DNA from: Rhexocercosporidium sp. MPI-PUGE-AT-0058
Lineage: Eukaryota; Ascomycota; Leotiomycetes; Helotiales
Assembly: GCA_020746875.1 (NCBI GenBank)
Contig: JAGTJL010000001.1
Span: 4,030,001 to 4,094,000, forward strand
Direction: 5' to 3'
DNA: 64,000 nt
The position numbers and the translations under genes are program-made. The notes beneath the pieces were generated by a model. The model ran no database searches. It was not told the DNA's origin and saw nothing but the letters and a program-made list of their open reading frames with translations. How positions within the stretch are numbered: position 1 is the first letter of the stretch; the number at the start of each line of letters is the position of its first letter. Shown piece by piece: positions 47,866 to 61,168 of the stretch.

Positions 47866-49790
47866 TCAATTCCTTTCCGCCCATCTCGTCTGGGCCTCAA
47901 AATCCACCCGCTGTTTTCCAGTAATGTTCTTCAATCCTTCCTCCCTGAGCTCAGCGAACATTTCAAGTGCCTGGTCATATGTTTCATTGGAAGTCCATCC
48001 ATCACGGCTAACGAAGCCAGCTATTGAATCCCAAAAATCTGCTCGTTCACTCCACCCCTCACCGTCTCTGTAATGGGCCTGCAGCTCCTCTTCTGTGAAG
48101 TGTATTGGACAAGGGTCATCGAAGCCTAACTCGTCCCAATCCCTGTGTAATTTGAATGTTAGGAGTGTTAGCATGCTAGAACGAGGGGTGAACGAACCGT
48201 TCGAGTCGAATAAGGCATTGCCGAAAAGGTATGATATCCCCGTCCCAAGTGTTGGCAGCAAACAGAACTGTTTCTCTCCTTGGTCGGCCATGATGCATGT
48301 GGAGGATCTCCTTGAGCAATACATTCTTTGTATCGGTTTCCGTTTCATAAGTGTACAGGACAATCGACTTTTCAACCTGCTTTCTCGTGCGAGCCTTTTC
48401 ATCGCCTTCGAGGCGCTCGTAATTCTCTGGGAGCTTGAGCAGCATCTCCCCATTATAATCTACGAGTTTCGGATGCCGGAATTGAAAGAAGAGGGGACCA
48501 GCCCATGTATCCTGCCAGTCAATGAGACTAGTAATTCGATTGCCTTCCACGAAGAGATTCGCGGAATGAAGATCCCAATGCCAAAGGGTGGAGACGGAAA
48601 GCTTTTTTTCCTCAGGCAAAAGATATGGTATAATACGTAAGAACATTTTGTACAGTGAAATGTGAGAATTGGGCGAATTCTGAGCTTCAGATGCGACAAA
48701 TATATCGTTTGGTGATTTTGGAACAGCAAAGCTACGTATCCAAGCAATCTCCCGCCTAGCTATTGCTGTCAGATAATCCTGTGGGCTTTCCCCTACATAT
48801 TGGCATCAGCAGGATATAGTCATATCTGAATGTAAACGGGTTGAACTTACAAGGGCCTCTGTCAATGGCCATCGACGCACGTTCTCCATTCCAGAAATCT
48901 CTGTCAACAACTGGTCCGATGGTGAAACGCTTTTCCACATCTCCTTTCACTTCTGCAGAAATATCGCCCACAACCTTGGCTGCTTCACAGCCCGGAAATG
49001 CATCACTTGCGAAGTAAATATTGCCATAACTTGTCCAAAATTAGTGTCATACGTACCAACCCCCCACGAAATACAAACCGTGTGAAAGAGACTGAGAGCA
49101 GCTTCTGCTCGATTTCGACTAAACCCTTCACGATACTCATTTTGTCAGACATTGATTTGCTGTCCCAGACGTCCTCTAGCTGTGTCCCTGGTGCCTCCTC
49201 CATGACAATATACTCGGCTCCTACAGAATTGTTTGCTGCTGCGCTCCAAGCGGAAACCTTTGGAACGGGGATGTTGAGTACTGTTCTAGCCTAGGAGAGG
49301 GTACAGTATTAGTCGGTATCCTTTTATGATAGCAATGATCGAGAAGTCCCACAAAATCCATGGTTGCAACTTCAGAAGCAGTCGTCTTCTGGGCAGGGCC
49401 AGACTTCGGGTTCGGTAAGCGTGCAATTGCAGTAGAACCGTCGTCCATGACCAACCGGAACACCTTGTTGTATCCACCTTCAGCGAGTTTGGTTATGGAT
49501 ACACAGCATTGCGCTCCTACGCTTTCGGCTGCGATGCGTTGAAGTTCTTGCACATTGAATGCGACGTATCGCTCACGTCGCTGTCTCTCTTCGTCCCATA
49601 GCCAGCGGCCACTCGTGTACTGGAAGAAGTGCTCATATGGCGAGTTTGAATTCGTAGATATTGCCTGTGACAGATGGCGGGTACGAGACTTGCTAGAAGG
49701 GAAATGAGACAAAATGTGCGGTAGAACACAACTTTTAAACGGCAATGGTTGAGAAATGGGTCGACGAAGAATGCGAGCAAGGTGAGGCAT
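47866..49790 (-). CDS. APH-family phosphotransferase, AIM9-like, mitochondrial
   Basis: Exons 49353-49790, 49079-49290, 48851-49029, 48198-48792 and 47866-48142 (introns 49-62 bp) give 566 residues. Residues 1-45 look like a mitochondrial presequence (basic, Ser-rich, no acids). The opening YTSGRWLWDEERQRRERYVAFN is the hallmark of the AIM9-like fungal family. The kinase-like core has GGYNKVFRLVMDDG, IARLPNP, TLWHWDLHSANLFVEG with the catalytic Asp, and LIDWQDT. Substrate is unknown; the fold phosphorylates small molecules. Yeast AIM9 was named from mitochondrial inheritance screens. The frame is open upstream to a Met at 50057, but the presequence fits a start at 49790. It follows the broken kinase gene on the same strand with only 275 bp between; the two are unlikely to be co-transcribed. 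Confidence 0.88.
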
Positions 49791-52700
49791 CTGCGCTATA
49801 ACATAGTCGGAGGAGGGTTGAGATATCGCTGGTTCAGATTGAACGCTTATCTTGATTGTTCTTTGGAGCGCTAGTGCAACTTTAGCGATCGCTGAGAACA
49901 GGGCCATGTATCTACAATTTTCCGACTCTTTCAACAAATGTTTTCTTGTTTGGTTGCAATGCAAGGTGATGGCCCTTTTTGCTGTAATGTGCTGTTGAAG
50001 CTTGCCAGGCGCCTTCTTGACTCTCCTAAAATTAAATTCTACACGAGTTCGCTTCATTCCTCTAACCCGAGACTTTCAATTAATTGAAGCTTGAGAAGTA
50101 GTCCGTTTGAAAGTACCGAGTACGCCTTAATGCATTATTTATATCCTTCGGATTTCCACTAAGGTATGAGTTTATTTAGGAGTATAGCTTCCTATTGAAG
50201 CAAGGATATACGAGCTTTACAGAATTCTTTCTCATAGGAGAGTTAATACGGTAGGTACAACTAATCCTCCTTTCCACTCAATACCCTCGTTCCATCAATC
50301 CAGTTGATCTTGGAATGTTTAAACGCCCTCTCAACAACCGCTTGTGCAAATCAGTACTACCAGAACAGTTAATGGCTCGTCTGTACTGAAAAAAACAACT
50401 CCTGTCTTGATCCTGATCTCGACTTCTGAGAGAAGGAAGAATAAGGCTAGATTGAAGGAGATGATAGTAGTATTTACTACCTGTTTTCCTTCCCTGTAAT
50501 CTCCAGACTCCAAGTCCTAGCAGAGTACCTGCCATACGTCTCTACCCCCACCTCGCTCCTTACCATCCACCTTCAAAAACAAAGCAGCAGCGCCAGCTAG
50601 AAGTAAACACCACCACACCACCATGTAAAATCCACTCCGTTATCCCATCTCATCTCATTTCATCTCTTCCCCATCTCCCTATCTCCTCCTCCGCGACAAA
50701 ATGCACTTTGCACGCACAGGCTCGGTAAACAGAGTTCAAGACCCAAAACTAAACAGATGATGAAAAAAAACAGAGTTCAAGACAAGAAAAAAATCGGACC
50801 GAGCCTTCCTTCCTTCCTCAAGCTCCAATTTCCAAAGCACACAAGCTACAAGGTACAAGCCACAGTGCACTTCCTTCCCGTACATCGTAATTATTGCTAC
50901 CCGTCTTGTACAGTACAGTATAGTACTGGATATCACTAGCGGCATCATGGCGCCTCAGGTGATTAAGAGGCGATCGGATTCGGACGGGAGGTGATGTGAT
51001 GAGCTACTGCAGCGTAGCGTGTAAATCGGGGCGGCATGGGCTCGTCATGAGATGAGGAGTTGACTCAGTTGAGGTCATACAGTGACTCCATGTGGAACAA
51101 GCTAGTAAGAAGCAGGAACGTGTGTAGTGTAATGATGAGGCAGGCAGCTGGCTGGTCTAGAGCAAGCAAAGATGATAGTCAGGGGTGGCTTATTTTGTAT
51201 GACGATGGAAAAGAGGACAAAGTCACGATAAATGCCATGCCATGCAATGCCATGCAGCTGCGCTCGAGCCTTGATTCAAAGCTCCAATACAATACGATGC
51301 CAAATTGTATGTCAGTCTTGGAGAGTACACAGGTATTGGATGGGACGGGCATGTATTATTGGAATCTGGAACTCGATATCGATATTGGTATTGGAGTTAA
51401 AATCGCAATGAGGCATATGTTGAAACGGGGCTTTCAATCTTCTCTAAGGCTTGTACAGAGGTACCATAGAGGGGTAGTAGAGAGAGTCAGTGGCTCACAG
51501 CTCGCCTCAGCTGCCGAGATATTCGGGTGAATTGGCGAATCGTAGTCGGGAGAGTAGACAGTGAGGTGGTGATTGGTATGAGGCTCGGTGGATCGTTGTA
51601 TCGAGGTCTTGCTTGCATGTGTTGGATTCCAGACCTCGGGCGTGGATATGGGAAGTCGATAGGTAGACTGAACGATAATACAGAGCGTGATATTGGAAGC
51701 AATCCACCTCGTGATCATTTGCCACGAGTTTGTTCAAGTGGAGTGGAGTGGAAGAGGCAACGAACGACAAGGACAAGGACCAGGACAAGGTGGCGGACGC
51801 ATGACATCAAGCATGAAGCTCTGAACCATAGGAAAGTCCCCGAGGAATCTTCAGCTCCGTGATAGTCGACAGAATCGAGACCCCATAATGTGGAGCGGAG
51901 GGGGATTTCTCATTAAGCGCCAGGCACACGAAACCCATCCATAGTCAGCACGAACCATCACACCCACCACGGCGCGTAATTCATATCATGTCAGGACGTC
52001 CCAAGAAAATAGGCGCCGAATGAGAGTGCAGAAGTGCTACTTCTATGCTCTTATTGGCTGTACTGTGGAGGAGCTAGGAGAGGAGCACATGGGTGGAACT
52101 TCTCGGGTTGATGGTTTCGGGATATTTGAGATGAGGTGATGGGGTTGTGAGAGGCTTGATGGGAGTTTTCTTCGTGGGTGGTGGTTTGGAGGTGAGACTG
52201 GCTTTGAAAGAGGGAGCTTGTCCTTGTCCTTGAGCTTGAGCTTTGGCTTCAAGACGGTTGTGCCCGCTCTGCCCCACCCCGTTGAAGGAATAGGAAAAAC
52301 AAAATGAAGGCGGAACGGATGTTTGATGACGACGATGATGATGCAGAGGGGCATGACCAGACTTCTGATCGAGGTCCTGCAAGAAGCACCGAAGAAGGAA
52401 CGTGGCGGCTATTCGGTGAGGGAGAGGGGGAGGCCACAATCTTCACGTCTTCAAGTACACGAAGAAAGGAAAACATGATGTAAGTATAACGTGAGCGTGG
52501 TAATGATAATACCGTACCGCACTTACTTGTTATTCTGGAGACACTGCCTCCGAGGATATAAGATACACAAGGTGGCTGTTAAGACGGAGTCGAAGCAGAA
52601 TTGGAAACGAGAGGCGAAATGGTAAGTTAGTGATGACTGGTAATAAGAGCTGGCCTTGCAGAACTAAGACGTCGTCGTCAACCAGTCAGTCAATGCACTA

Positions 52701-55700
52701 CCCCGGAGTCCAGGAGATTGCACTCGTTCGCTTTTGAGATCAGGCTGATATCAGGTTGCGGATACTCATCTCTTGCTGATCTGCATCTCCATGCCCGTCT
52801 ATCATCGGAGTGGCCGGAGGGAGGGTCGTCGAGAATTGGCCCTCTTCTCGCCGCTCGTAAAAGTAGGTTTCTTGCTGCCATCAGTGCCAGGTGTCTTCTT
52901 GCCTTGCCCTCCCTCTTCTGCAGGTCTGCCCTCCTTCTCCTCCTCATTCTTGTCCTCGTCCTCAGGCTCCGTCCGTCTCGTCCCCGCCTCATCATTTCTG
53001 CGGTGGCTGCTGACAGGTCAGAGGTCAGAGGTCAGAGGTCGGAGTCATCCATCCATCATCCACGGCGCATGAACAAGGACAAGGACATGGACAAGGATCT
53101 ATCGGCCAGTTCCCAGAATTCCAGCACATCCTGGCTCACATCCCAAACAGGGCACACGGCTGAGAGAAAGATGAGCAGGGCAGAAGAGATGAGAGCAGGC
53201 ATGACATGCACGTGCCCCCTCTGATCCGGCGGGATGTAGCAGGAGGTAAAATGACGCTGTCTGTCTTACGATTCTATTGGGGGGAAAAAGGACGGCGCTC
53301 GACCAGTTAGAAAATTCAGTTGGTGATGTGCAGATGCGTGCTGCTGCGGCCAGCCAACCATTTCGTGGATGCAGAGGGAATTATCTGTGTGTATTTCGAT
53401 TATTGAGCCGCCTTACCCTGCCCTACCGTACCCTGCCTTACCTGCCTTCCCATGCCCTGCCCGACCGGCCTCGTGTTTTATTGCCTCGCCATCGTGTGGT
53501 AGATGGATGGATGATCCATCTCCGGGCAGGCGGGGGATTCGACTCGGTTACAGCAGACAGAGAGACAGCCTCCTCAATGGTACCAAACGATTCCGTGGAG
53601 GAGCTTTGAACAGAGAAAGGAAGGGTACGAAAAGAAAAAGAAAGGAAAACAAAACAAAGAAACACCAGCCAAACGCCTCCCCTCCCCTTCCCTCGCTTTC
53701 CTTTCCGGACAGACATAAAACGTAGGAGGCAGAGCAGAACTTCTCTCCATCTGTCTGATCCAGATCCGGATCCTGTACACCGCTCAATTCTTGACTCCGC
53801 AGTCCTCACCTCCTCACCTCGTCACCTCCTTCTCACCTCCTCTTCCCGCCCGCCTTGGGACAAAGAAGACTTCTTTCGGCTTGTTTCTCGCCTCACTCCT
53901 CCTCACCGTCATTTACTTGCAGTCGGGCAGGACGGCCCATCATCGTCATTCCATCAGCCAGCAGCCAGCAGCCCCAGCCTTTCTCTACGGACTCAGGTTG
54001 CCTTTTTCCTTTCCCAGCCACCAGCCACCTCACACTCCCCACCCACCCCCCGCCCTGACAGGACTGTACGAGGAAAACTCTGCCAGCAAGCGGTGTTGTT
54101 CCCATTCCAGGCCCTGGGAATACGGACTGCAGCAGCCGCATCTCATTTCTTCTCTTCTCTGCGCTGCTCTTCTGTGCTCTTCTCGGCTTGTCGCTTCGCA
54201 ACCTTTGCCCGACGAAGCAGCCAACGCGTTGGGCACGAGAAGACGTCTACAGCCACAACAGCCACAACAGCCACAACAGCCACAACAGAAGACCGTGATA
54301 GCTGTAACAACTGAATTGAACCACATTGAAAGACAACTGAACGTGCTCAAGCGTCGAAGCTTTTTGTTGTCTCCATCCAGACTGGATCGCTACGGGGTGA
54401 TCGCCTTCAAGGCAGCAAGCACTGACAGCTGTCGCACCACACCACACCACACCACCCACACCTACACCCGCTCGCTATGCGGAAGGAAAGAAAAGGAAAG
54501 GGTAACAACAGTAGTGGTGTTTCCGTCAGAGTTCAACGCAATTCAATTCATGCCCAGACACGGCCAAGACACGGATATTGACACCCCGCGGCGCACTCGA
54601 GACCCGCACTTCCACACCCCCCCTGTTGATCTCGCTTACCTACTGTTCCCGACTTGTTCTCTCTTCCTGGACCTTTTGCTGTGCAAGCGAGCCTTGCTCT
54701 ATCTCCACACCCCCACTCCTCACTAAGTCTACCCTCCCTTGCCCCGTTTCAAACAACGAGTGCACCGCTCATCATTCCCTCCGATCCCCCGACGTCTAGC
54801 GCAACGCAGGCCCTCTCTCTCCTCTCTCTCTCGTCCAGACCAATAAAGCTGCTCCCCCCCTCGATAGAACCAATCATCAACGCCATCAAATCAAATCAAC
54901 CACTTCCAACTGCGTCAAAGGGCCCCCCTCCCCCAGCCCAACCAGCGATAACGATCGCTGCGAATGAGTGAGCGAACGAACGAACGAACGAACGACTCGG
55001 GATTCGCGAAAAATTAGACTACTGTACGACCCGGACGTGCGACAGGACAGGACAGCACAGGACAGCCCTCTCCATCAATCTGGGTCCGAAGCTCAAGGCT
55101 CTCGAGGCTCAAAGGCTCGAACCAGAAGATCAGGTTCGAATCTGTCCCCCGGTACCGACTGGATCGACTTCACTTGTCTCGACTTGTCTGTGAGGGCCCT
55201 GCTCAAACTGCTCCCCCCCCCCCAGGCAGAACCAGAACACAGCCAATCCCCAACCACCCAGACAGATCCTCCCATCGTCGTCGGAGCCCTATCAACATCG
55301 CGAAAAGCTTCATCACGACCACATTGGTTCCTCATCGCTCATCAGGTGATTGATAGACCCTGCGGTAAGGATTATTGTTGTGAACCAGACAGAGTCGCTG
55401 GATCCCTTCGTCGTCGCGTATTGGAGGTACGTCTTCGTCCCTGGCGCTGCGGCGGAAATTTAACTCAACGTTCAAGCTCTCCCACAGCACGGGTACGCGT
55501 TGCGCCAGTTGCATCTGCTGGAGCACAAGCCGAATTGGACTGACAGCCGCTTTCATAGGAACTTGAAAGTAACACCTCGCCAGGATCGAAGCTGTTCGTT
55601 CTTCGAGGCCCGCGAACAGTCATTGACCCAGCTGCTCCGGCGCATCGCACGTCAGACTTTGTATCTTCCCCCACCACCACCACCCTCACTGCGTCACGTC

Positions 55701-56591
55701 GCAAAGCAGCCTCAACTCAACAACACCACTTTCCCTACCCGCGCAACCCCAGATCAGATCTCAGCTGTTTTGGGATTACTGCCATCGGTCTCCCGCCACC
55801 GTCGACAAATATAGGATATTGCGGGTGAAGCTGATTGACAAGGTAAGCCTAGTTTTTGGTGCATGCCGGCATGCATGGACAACGCATCACACTGGTCCAA
55901 GGCAAAAGTCAACGCCGGCCCCAACCTTTCCCACCTCCCCAATCGCTCTTCATGCTTGTTCCGCCGTTGGCCAAACATTATAACTAATTCTTGTGGTTGG
56001 GTAGACATTTCGAAACTGTCGATAATACTGGGGAAGCCGCCGCCTTGTTACTCCAGTGGCTCGTGAGAATTAGGGTCGGACCGTCCGTGAAGCTCCCTTC
56101 ATCTCAGTTTCTCGAATAGCCTCAAGCGCAACACCGCCTCATCTACCTCACGTGGAATCTCCAACTGAGCCTGATCCGCAAGCCTTACCTCACACTAGCA
56201 CGCCTCCGACTACATCAGCTTGCATATGTTGTGCTGCGGCCAATTGCGCTACCTACCACATCGCCTGCCAACACATCCACGCATATCGAATACAGAGGAA
56301 GGCTTATTCACTAGGTGGAAGCCAAAGACCTCGACTTCTTGTTCAACTTTGACAACACTTCCCAACGCGATCACACAATTCTGCGTCACTTCGAATCCAT
56401 CACAAAGCTCTACTAGGAGCTTCGAGACCCAAAAACACCCCGACACAAACCCGCGCCTACACCGAAACCGCGACTTCTGCCTGCTCGTTCATCTGCGCTC
56501 ATTAGGCATATCAGTTGACGCGCCTGGATTTCCCACAGAACCAATACACCGACAGCTCTCCTAGAAACCGTTCTAGGAACCCACAATACAA
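49791..56591. other. 6.8-kb gene desert upstream of hapB
   Basis: Contains the promoter of the AIM9-like gene, then a long stretch without a credible gene. From about 52 to 56.5 kb the plus strand is pyrimidine-rich with many small repeats: GGTCAGA units near 53018-53040, CTCACCTC near 53806-53845, CCACAACAG near 54250-54288, CGAA near 54973-54995 and ACAAGGAC near 51770 and 53068. The long open frames here (for example 53791-54726 plus) reflect this low-complexity composition and have no domain. Much of it is probably promoter and long leader of hapB; the ~500 bp before 56592 lack GT-AG-bounded coding sequence. Confidence 0.5.
54250..54288 (+). repeat. tandem 9-bp repeat, four CCACAACAG units
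   Basis: Four near-perfect head-to-tail copies in the hapB upstream region. Non-coding as far as can be seen. Confidence 0.85.
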
Positions 56592-57629
56592 ATGATGGAG
56601 TACGCGCAATATCAGCAGCCGGCGCAAGGCCAACACGGTCATAGCCAAGGACACATTCAAGGTGGCTATCCGAACTCAGGTCAACACCCAGGCTCCGGAA
56701 CATCCATCACGTCGCCTTCTCAGCACCCAATCCATCCGAACCACGCGGTTCACAATCAGACATCCCCAATACTGTCTTCTCAACCCCAACAAGCTGGCCA
56801 AAATGCGGGACATGCCATACCCCAGCAACTCCAATACCAACCCACCTATTCGGTTCCACAACCTGGCATGCATTATGGGATGGGAGGAATTACACCTCAA
56901 ACGGCCGCAATGGCTGCTACCGCGGCCGCTGCCGGTCAAGCAGCATATCCATACCCACTAGCCGACTCCAATCTACAAACCTCACCAAGAATGGCCGGGA
57001 ACCCACCTGTGAAGCAAGAGGTACCACGTCGGTCACCAAAGCAAATGAACAATCAGATTGGTCATGGTCAACAGCCTCGAAGAATGAGCAATCAAGTTGG
57101 AGAAAGCCCAGCAATTGCCAATTCTCAGCCTATGATTAATCACGGAGCACCCCGGCCTTCCGTACCTCCCATGCCTGCAAGTCAACACCCTCAATCTCCT
57201 GAACTGGTTTCCGGAGCCGTTGAAGAATCGCCTCTGTACGTCAATGCCAAGCAATTCCATCGAATCCTGAAGCGTCGCGTCGCAAGACAGAGGCTCGAAG
57301 AGGCTCTTCGCTTGACCTCAAAGGGGCGGAAACCTTATTTGCACGAGTCCAGACATAATCATGCCATGAGAAGACCCAGAGGACCAGGTGGTCGATTCTT
57401 GACAGCTGATGAGGTTGCCGAGATTGAGAGAACCAAGGGAGACGGAGAAGATGACAAGCCATTAGAGACTCCCGCGAAAGGATCTCAAAACAGTGGTGGA
57501 GGTTCAGGAACAAAGCGGAAGGCTGATTCGGATAACGCCACTCCCAGCAAGAAAGCCAAATTGAATGCTGCAAGAAGTAGTGCGGAAGAGGACGACGAGG
57601 ATGAGGATGATGCGGATGATGACGGTTGA
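56592..57629 (+). CDS. hapB: CCAAT-binding factor subunit HapB (NF-YA/Hap2)
   Basis: DNA-sequence-reading subunit of the CCAAT-binding complex with HapC and HapE; controls iron, haem, redox and development genes and recruits HapX in filamentous fungi. Single open exon of 345 residues. The first ~200 are Gln/Pro/His/Ser-rich activation-type sequence. The conserved core follows at about residues 212-280: [20 protein letters not shown] is the part that binds HapC/HapE, then [20 protein letters not shown] is the DNA-contacting helix and linker. After it come Lys/Asp-rich sequence with a basic KRKAD...PSKKAK nuclear signal, and an acidic tail. The second codon is also Met, so the true start may be 56595. 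A very long upstream region may carry regulatory leader sequence. Confidence 0.96.
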   Translation: MMEYAQYQQPAQGQHGHSQGHIQGGYPNSGQHPGSGTSITSPSQHPIHPNHAVHNQTSPILSSQPQQAGQNAGHAIPQQLQYQPTYSVPQPGMHYGMGGITPQTAAMAATAAAAGQAAYPYPLADSNLQTSPRMAGNPPVKQEVPRRSPKQMNNQIGHGQQPRRMSNQVGESPAIANSQPMINHGAPRPSVPPMPASQHPQSPELVSGAVEESPLYVNAKQFHRILKRRVARQRLEEALRLTSKGRKPYLHESRHNHAMRRPRGPGGRFLTADEVAEIERTKGDGEDDKPLETPAKGSQNSGGGSGTKRKADSDNATPSKKAKLNAARSSAEEDDEDEDDADDDG

Positions 57630-59208
57630 TTAACTTATCCAGCCGTCCCACTTACAAAAACATCTCTTTTGTCACGCTCCTTTGTCTGTTTTACGATGAC
57701 ATGATAGCGTTTGTTTATTGCGCGTCTTTTTACACTTCACTTCATATCAGCGATCTGGGACTCGCTTCCAGACTTCCAATTTTGGATATGACGGAAATAT
57801 ACCAATATGGGAAAGGGTGGTTGGGGGAGTTTGCTTAGGCTGGTGGCATTGCCTTGGGTCGTGGATCAGGTTGCATAAAGGCGGTTGAGGGATCTCAACT
57901 GGAACACTCGTTTTGCTTCAATCGCTGCTCTCTTTGTCGCTCATTAGAGAACTAGAATACCCCCCTTTTGTCAAGTTGCATTTTGCCTTCTTCTCTTTTT
58001 GCACTGTTGATACATTCTCTTCTCTATTATGCTGCGCATTCGACTTTACCTTCTTTACGACTTGCAAGAGTTCATGACAGAAGTACGTCGTCTGCTGCAG
58101 CTTGTTGCAACTTTGGCTTCTTCTTTTCGAAGGGATACGACGGGGTGGGATATGGGATGGAAGGACTAGAAACTTGGCACACTCACGTGAATTAAAAACA
58201 GAAGAATGGACAGCACAGCGCAACAGGGCTACTTGTTTGCTGACTGGGAGCGATTACGGATTTCTTGGACTCTTGGACTTGGAACTCTTGATGATGAAAT
58301 TTTTTTTTTTTCGTTTGCTTTTGCGTGCCTCTTCTCCTTTGTGTGTGGCTTTTCCAGGAGGGAGGGATGGATGGATGGATGGATGGTAGGGAAGATGACA
58401 GGAGATTCTGTGAGGGCTGTGTCCTGTATCATATTATTTCTGTGGTGACTGGTGGATTTGAAGGAGAGTTTGTTGGAAGAAGGGAGGGAGGGATATACCA
58501 CAAGTAACAGAATGGAAAAATTGTCAATAGAAACTCACCTGACTTGTGCCTTCTGTGAATTAGCAATAGTAACAATGAACAGTGAAATGCCAAGCAAAGA
58601 GTTGAAGAATGGAAACCCAAACAAAGGATTCTATTCTCATTGGCCAACGACGTCGCAAACCAAAAACATTCCCTGCTCTTTTCCAACATCCAAAAATCTA
58701 GCCTCGTCTCGTGCTCCCTTCGAGAGAAAACGAGAAAACCCACCATGGCCAGAATCCCAACGCTCGATTGGACGCCCCGGGCACCGGCCGCATGAAGATC
58801 CTAGCTCCCGACTTGCACCCCCTTCCCCTTGCCCCTTGCGCCGACCGAACGACGGGACAGGACAGGACAGGAGCGCAGAGAGGACCAGAGAAAAAGTTCA
58901 CGTACCATGCCGATGCAGGTTATAGAAATTCTATCCTGACTTTTCCCACCTACCTTCCTTCTCCTTCCACGACGTACTTAGTCCGCACAAATTCCCTCGA
59001 CTGCGACGCCTTTTCTTGGATTCCCACTATCGCAATTGAATAATCAAAGGACGGGGTGGTTGATTTGATTGGTTGGTTGGCCGACATTTTACGACGAGAG
59101 ATTTTTGTTGAGATTGAGAGATAAGGAAGGGAAAGGGAAGGAGAACGAACCACCGAAGGAAAAGGGAAGGGAAAGTGAAGGAATAAAGCATTGCACAGCA
59201 CAGCAGAC
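57630..59208. other. intergenic
   Basis: 1.6 kb between hapB and GGC1, both on the plus strand. It has a 14-T-rich run near 58300, five GGAT units at 58364-58386, and a purine-rich GGC1 leader. The open frames at 58452-58925 and others have no recognisable content. Confidence 0.5.
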
Positions 59209-59506
59209 ATGTCGCCCATAACAGCAGGTCCCGGGTCGGCGTCGAAGGATTTCAAGAGGGAGTCGACGATGGCGAGGTTGTTGGGTTCTGGTACGTTGCG
59301 TTATGTTATGTTATGTTTGCGTCGCCCTTGCCCTTGCGAGAAGAGGGAGAGGAGGTGGGGAATGAGCTGTGTGGATTGCAATTGCAATTGGAATTGGAAT
59401 TGGAATTGGAATTGGACTGACTGAATGGATTGATTGATTAGGTTCTGCTGGTATTGCTGAGTTGGCGGTTTTTCACCCTGTATGTTGCCTTTGCACCTCC
59501 CCATAG

Positions 59507-59566
<60 letters not shown>

Positions 59567-61168
59567 TAGAGGAGGATCAGATAAGGAATGGGATGGAGAG
59601 GCAGAAGGGGATATCGGGATGGAGGGAAGGATGGGAGAGGGGGGATAAGGCGAGGGACATAAGGGGAGAGTGGCATGGCTGACGTATACTCCTAACAGGT
59701 CGATACTATCGCGAAGCGCTTGATGAGCAACCATGGCAAGGTACGTTTATGATTCTACACCCAGCCAACACACATCTGTATACAAGGCGAGCAAGCAGAT
59801 TGGAGAGTTTGGATCTACTGCTAGACTCGGTCCTAGATCTGGCTTTGGCATCTGGATCTAGATATGGATATGGATGCGGATGTAGATTTGGATTGCGTAT
59901 ATATGGACTCATGGCTAATTCTTGTGCAATACACAGATCGTCGGAGCAAAGCAGTTGAACCAGGTTATTTTCAAGGATAAGGCTTCGGCGACGGCGGGCA
60001 AGAAGTTCTTCAGCTTGTTTCCGGGGTTGGGATATGCGGCTGGTTATAAGGTATGTCTGTTGAGTCTTTCTTCTCATTTTGGGATGTGGTAGGTTTTGGG
60101 AAGGATTGGAGAGCGATGTGATTATATTGAGTTAGGTTGGACACGGGCTGGGCTGTATAGGAATTAGGAAGTGAATTTTGGGCAGAAGAAATGTGAAGAG
60201 GAGATACAAGGGACTGGGCACATGAGAAAGATCTAAGCTAATAAGATACTTGACAGGTTCTGCAAAGAGTCTACAAGTATGGAGGTCAACCCTTCGTCCG
60301 CGATTACCTAGCGAAGAACCACGGCACGACATTCGATCGTACATTTGGTGAGAAGACAGGAAAGGCTATGATGTCTTCTTTTGCTGGAAGGTATGTTTTA
60401 CCCCTCTGCAGCCTACCAACACGTTTCTCCCGTCCAAATTTACCACCACTTGTAGAGAGAGCGGGAGACTAATATGAGTACAGTATCATCGGTATCGGAG
60501 AAATCGTGCTCCTTCCCCTCGATGTCCTCAAGATCAAGCGCCAGACAAACCCAGAAGCATTCCGCGGCAGAGGCGTAGTGCGAATCGTCCGCGATGAGGG
60601 ATTTGGTTTATACAGAGGATGGGGATGGACTGCTGCACGAAACGCTCCTGGATCATTCGCCGTACGTATTCTCCTACTTCCCAATCCACACTATACTCCT
60701 CTCCTTTTAAGCTCGACTAACAAACATGTCACAGCTCTTCGGAGGATCCGCCTTCACAAAAGGTTACCTTTACGGCCTAGATGACTACAACAAAGCTTCC
60801 TGGCTCCAGAACTTCGTCGCTTCCATCGCTGGTGCCTCTGCTTCCCTCCTCGTCTCTGCCCCGCTCGATGTTATCAAGACCCGTATCCAGAACCGCAACT
60901 TTGAGAACCCAGAGAGCGGATTCAAGATCGTGGGAAGTATGATGAAGAACGAGGGTGTTTCAAGTTTCTTCAAGGGGTTGGTTCCTAAGGTATTTTTTTC
61001 CCCAGTTCAAATTAACCAATTTCTTCCTCTTGGCTGAACTGTAATGGCCATTGTGAGTGACCTACTGACTTGAAACAGCTCCTCATGACCGGCCCCAAAC
61101 TCGTCTTCTCCTTCTGGCTCGCACAGACTCTGATTCCAGCATTCGATATCGCGCTTTCTAAGAAATAG
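59209..61168 (+). CDS. GGC1: mitochondrial GTP/GDP carrier
   Basis: Inner-membrane exchanger importing GTP for GDP; in yeast it is needed for iron homeostasis and mtDNA maintenance. Eight exons (59209-59290, 59442-59479, 59699-59740, 59937-60050, 60257-60390, 60484-60661, 60735-60989, 61079-61168) give 310 residues. Three mitochondrial-carrier repeats carry the signatures HPVDTIAKR, LPLDVLKIKR and APLDVIKTR. Stretches such as SLFPGLGYAAGYKVLQRVYK and RGWGWTAARNAPGSFALFGG are diagnostic of Ggc1 rather than other carriers. The first four introns are long (151-219 bp) and hold simple repeats; the later ones are 73-93 bp. The N-terminus before ARLLGS is slightly longer than in yeast and disordered. 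Confidence 0.96.
59377..59416 (+). repeat. ATTGGA-type hexanucleotide repeat in GGC1 intron 1
   Basis: Tandem ATTGCA/ATTGGA units ending shortly before the intron's acceptor at 59440-59441. Confidence 0.9.
59509..59564 (+). repeat. (GA)28 microsatellite in GGC1 intron 2
   Basis: Twenty-eight uninterrupted GA units begin 29 bp after the exon 2 donor. A length polymorphism between strains is likely. Confidence 0.97.

Noticed and set aside
53791..54726. 311-codon open frame in the hapB upstream region
   Set aside because: Composition is Pro/Ser/Thr/Gln low complexity from C/T-rich repeats, with no domain or signal; other frames nearby are open for the same reason.
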